Shown in pieces: positions 62,701 through 64,000 of a stretch of 64,000 nt of DNA. A model generated the notes under the pieces. The model worked only from the letters and a program-made list of their open reading frames with translations, ran no database searches and had not been told where the DNA came from. This DNA comes from Chitinophagaceae bacterium (lineage in GTDB: Bacteria > Bacteroidota > Bacteroidia > Chitinophagales > Chitinophagaceae): contig CANFLL010000009.1 of assembly GCA_947447825.1 (NCBI GenBank), positions 1 through 64,000 on the forward strand, given 5' to 3'. The position numbers and the translations under genes were made by a program. The first letter of the stretch is position 1, and every line of letters begins with the position of its first letter.

Positions 62701-64000
62701 TACTGGTTATACATTAACTGGAACAGGAACTTTAACTCTTACAGGCTCTAATCCTAGTATCAATATTGTTAAAAGCGGTTTAGAAACTTTCAATTTGCCA
62801 ATAAGTGCTGCTAGTAATTTATTGTTTGCACCAACTTCTGGTACTGCTACCATGACTATTGGCGCAAATGGTGCTGCTGCAAATAAGTATAGTGCAAACT
62901 TACCTAATGGTGCAACTTTAGGCTTAGGATTAAATACAGTAAACCTATTATGTAGCTATCCTTTTGGTAACACAAACTCACCGTTATACGTGAATTCATC
63001 TATTGCTTCACCTTCCATGATTACCACTTCAAGTGCTACTGCGGTTACAACCCCAATGCCTTTAACAGTTTCTAATAACATCGTAATCTCTACTGGTGGT
63101 GCTTTAAGTCTTTGTCCTACAGGTGCAGGCTTGTATGGTAACCTCATTAAATACACAGGTGTTATCAGTGGTGCTGCCAATGCAATATGTATGAGTAACT
63201 CTTTAGGAACTTCTAGCCAATTTGCTACTGGTGGTAAGGGAATGGTTTATTTCGGTGCAAAGAATACTTATTCTGGTACAACCTTTATGGCAGGTAACCA
63301 AGGTTCTTTAATATGTGGTGGAGGCGACAATACCTTGCCTTCTACAACCGATGTATTATTCTTTACAGGTGCGACTGCTGGAGATGCCCCATTGTTAGAC
63401 TTAAATGGTAGTAACGAAAAGGTTTCATCTATTTCTGGTAGTGATGGTCTTGCATCGCATGTTACTACAGGTTTGTATCCTGGTGGGGTTTATAACTCAC
63501 TTACTTACACACAGAATTATGCCGCTACAACTACAAGTGTAACTGTGTTCGATAGTTTAATTTCTTCTTACATCTCTGCAGGTACTATAGCAGTAGGTAC
63601 TAAAGTATTCGGTTCTGGTATTACTTATGGTACAACTATATCATCTATTACCAAACAAACCATTGCAGGTTATACTTGCGATGTGTTGGGAATGAGCCAA
63701 GCAATTACTTCGGTATTAAGTGCTAACCAAGGTTTCTATATTTTCTTCGAAAATCCAACACAGAAAACACTAACCATTGAAGGTGTTGGTAGCGTGGGTG
63801 GTCCTTACGATCCTCAGGTAGGACATACTATTGACCGTACTAATGCTAATTATGGTGCAACCATCAATGGTAATGTTGCATTAACACTTTCTGCTAATAA
63901 TGCTACTGCCAACAAGTTAACCTTGCTTAATACAAATACCTACATCGGTAATACTACGGTTACTAATGGTACACTTGTTTTTGCACACGTTGGTGGAAAC
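59714..64000 (+). CDS. N-terminal 1,429 codons of a giant secreted protein (IPT/TIG, Ig-like and autotransporter-type repeats)
   Basis: An open frame from the ATG at 59714 to the last base of the window (1,429 codons, no stop). The track misses it because it has no end. A signal peptide ends near residue 36 (FWTGASFAQ). Then come an unassigned strand-rich domain, an IPT/TIG domain (about 255-345, PTISSFSPATSTLFAGS), long Thr/Ser-rich stretches with cadherin- or Ig-like strands (AVTVQAVDANGNYATSY near residue 860), and from about 980 beta-strand repeats of the autotransporter (PATR) sort, with NTYSGTTFMAG and NTYIGNTTVTNGTL. It is probably an exported surface protein, likely with a T9SS sorting domain beyond the window (inference). 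Its product may exceed 2,000 residues. Confidence 0.88.
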   Translation, partial: MKKEHLHVKQRLLKMKSVVVLMLLALFWTGASFAQVNLVTWNFAGTASTDFSASAANRNGVRSTGLASIGSGYSLYDITNSNNTTLTYKAASNNYFALQAYNNAFANNTTDYIQTSVSLPTGYVFGSNPLSLVILSGGSSATNKKYYKVYYQYSSSTSGIPTSAVTTSTGSTVGSGIANGTGSASTTAYDEVDEVPAWVSPTTTSVSVANTNTITIPAPSNSSSTVLTIQVRLWSSNASGNWRMGLFQLTAPNGDIVSPVPTISSFSPATSTLFAGSTAQTLSIVGTNFDNTTPTTVTFNGNTKTVTYNSSTQISIPLTATDLQTAGTYPIVVANGSNTVSANYTVLSAPTVSIADNGTQPSAGNVLQASTKNNLQSFVINNSTSSLATLSTLKAHFTGTYTASDINSFKVYYNSSNSLASATQVATSVSASTNTSQSTTGSETINFTVNKTLVQGNNYFWVVVSPDASANITSPFSTVRATALTSSDFGFTTATISSASVSAGGTQTIAQGQTVYMDDITNQPSGNIAQNAKVALAGFYLNPYASSLFSGVNVYATGSATATDITSIAIYKDVNNNGVYDAGTDVLVSTNTPTFSTSNTTPIAFTLNQTISSKTQYLIVATIGDVFVSTIGHTVQLAINDQDFTVSNYPAAGASNGGNSLSIVAPTGTSTLATNGTPVATISSLVTTSAAAVPVYSFDFHNDNTNTNAASLISQIVIGQGSANSALFVNWSNIIGGATLSDGANTLTGTVGTSGITFASIPTTTTDALGYVATNTTKTYTLSIYLKSSLSTAIQQGINGAQLAFALINSSFTLTGSTLAASQSINSGTTNGAISVVATKLAYVQAPTSGSPNVVLTPAVTVQAVDANGNYATSYAGTVTLASNPTGINGTLSASTSNGLATFSTLQFTSTGTYSITATSGSLTSVSSNALIANALYTGNAAGTAYTWEAANVWGTSSSNTATTSWTEGDDAHFVNKAATVTLGSSHTATSLNFDTTGYTLTGTGTLTLTGSNPSINIVKSGLETFNLPISAASNLLFAPTSGTATMTIGANGAAANKYSANLPNGATLGLGLNTVNLLCSYPFGNTNSPLYVNSSIASPSMITTSSATAVTTPMPLTVSNNIVISTGGALSLCPTGAGLYGNLIKYTGVISGAANAICMSNSLGTSSQFATGGKGMVYFGAKNTYSGTTFMAGNQGSLICGGGDNTLPSTTDVLFFTGATAGDAPLLDLNGSNEKVSSISGSDGLASHVTTGLYPGGVYNSLTYTQNYAATTTSVTVFDSLISSYISAGTIAVGTKVFGSGITYGTTISSITKQTIAGYTCDVLGMSQAITSVLSANQGFYIFFENPTQKTLTIEGVGSVGGPYDPQVGHTIDRTNANYGATINGNVALTLSANNATANKLTLLNTNTYIGNTTVTNGTLVFAHVGGN

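Noticed and set aside
1-64000. tRNA genes
   Set aside because: I looked for TTCGA-type T-loops with matching acceptor stems on both strands by eye and saw none; a covariance search could still find one.

Overview
The window looks like a chromosomal segment of a Bacteroidota bacterium, most likely of the Chitinophagaceae/Sphingobacteriia side (genus-level placement is inference). The evidence is low GC, recurrent TAnnTTTG-type -7 promoter elements (the Bacteroidota sigma-A signature), a type IX secretion (T9SS) cargo and PorP/SprF pair, two TonB-dependent receptors, and the gene content in general. Coding density is high, but several intergenic spaces are long and unusually structured.

Layout. 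0-1 kb: the tail of a probable IS4-like transposase, then a HEPN/MNT pair on the minus strand. 1-5 kb: rplU-rpmA, a PolX-like protein with PHP domain, and an acyltransferase. 5-9 kb: sucA-sucB (2-oxoglutarate dehydrogenase E1/E2) on the minus strand. 9-11.5 kb: rpsT, the SRP RNA gene ffs (absent from the ORF track), a transaldolase-like aldolase and a beta-carbonic anhydrase. 11.6-15.5 kb: a carotenoid cluster made of an ECF sigma factor, crtI, crtB and idi. 15.7-24.5 kb: a frameshifted DUF7660-like gene, gatB, deoC, guaA, a periplasmic-binding protein and ppc. 24.7-31 kb: an AraC regulator with an SDR oxidoreductase, an alpha/beta hydrolase, a LuxR-type regulator, an unknown secreted protein and a LuxR remnant. 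31.4-43.1 kb: a TonB receptor, a class IV aminotransferase, then a T9SS block (about 1,670-residue CHU_C adhesin, PorP/SprF protein, TPR-PD40-OmpA protein). 43.6-50.2 kb: lysC, cysM, an unknown secreted protein, a NUDIX protein, an ATP-grasp-like protein and a degenerate ureohydrolase. 50.3-59 kb: rpoB standing alone, then a TonB receptor with a beta-helix lipoprotein. 59.7 kb to the end: the first 1,429 codons of a giant secreted protein, missed by the ORF track because it runs off the window.

The most unusual feature is a set of intergenic tandem arrays whose unit sequences are unrelated from locus to locus but whose period is the same or a multiple: 21 bp near 4.8, 31.0 and 43.3 kb, 42 bp near 18.7 kb, and 85 bp (two near-42-bp halves) near 59.2 kb. 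Separate heptamer (7 bp) arrays lie at 20.4, 33.7 and 40.9 kb, two of them forming the leader of the next gene, and a 21-bp duplication lies inside a TonB receptor gene. Several arrays carry palindromic or alternating half-units. I read this as one class of locus-specific, helically phased intergenic repeats. Their function is unknown.

Other points worth attention are rpoB separated from rplJL and rpoC by its own terminator, a ureohydrolase-family protein lacking several manganese ligands, a PolX whose polymerase active site looks lost while its PHP site is kept, a small hairpin element present in two copies with compensated stem changes, and probable leaderless transcripts for guaA and the MNT gene.
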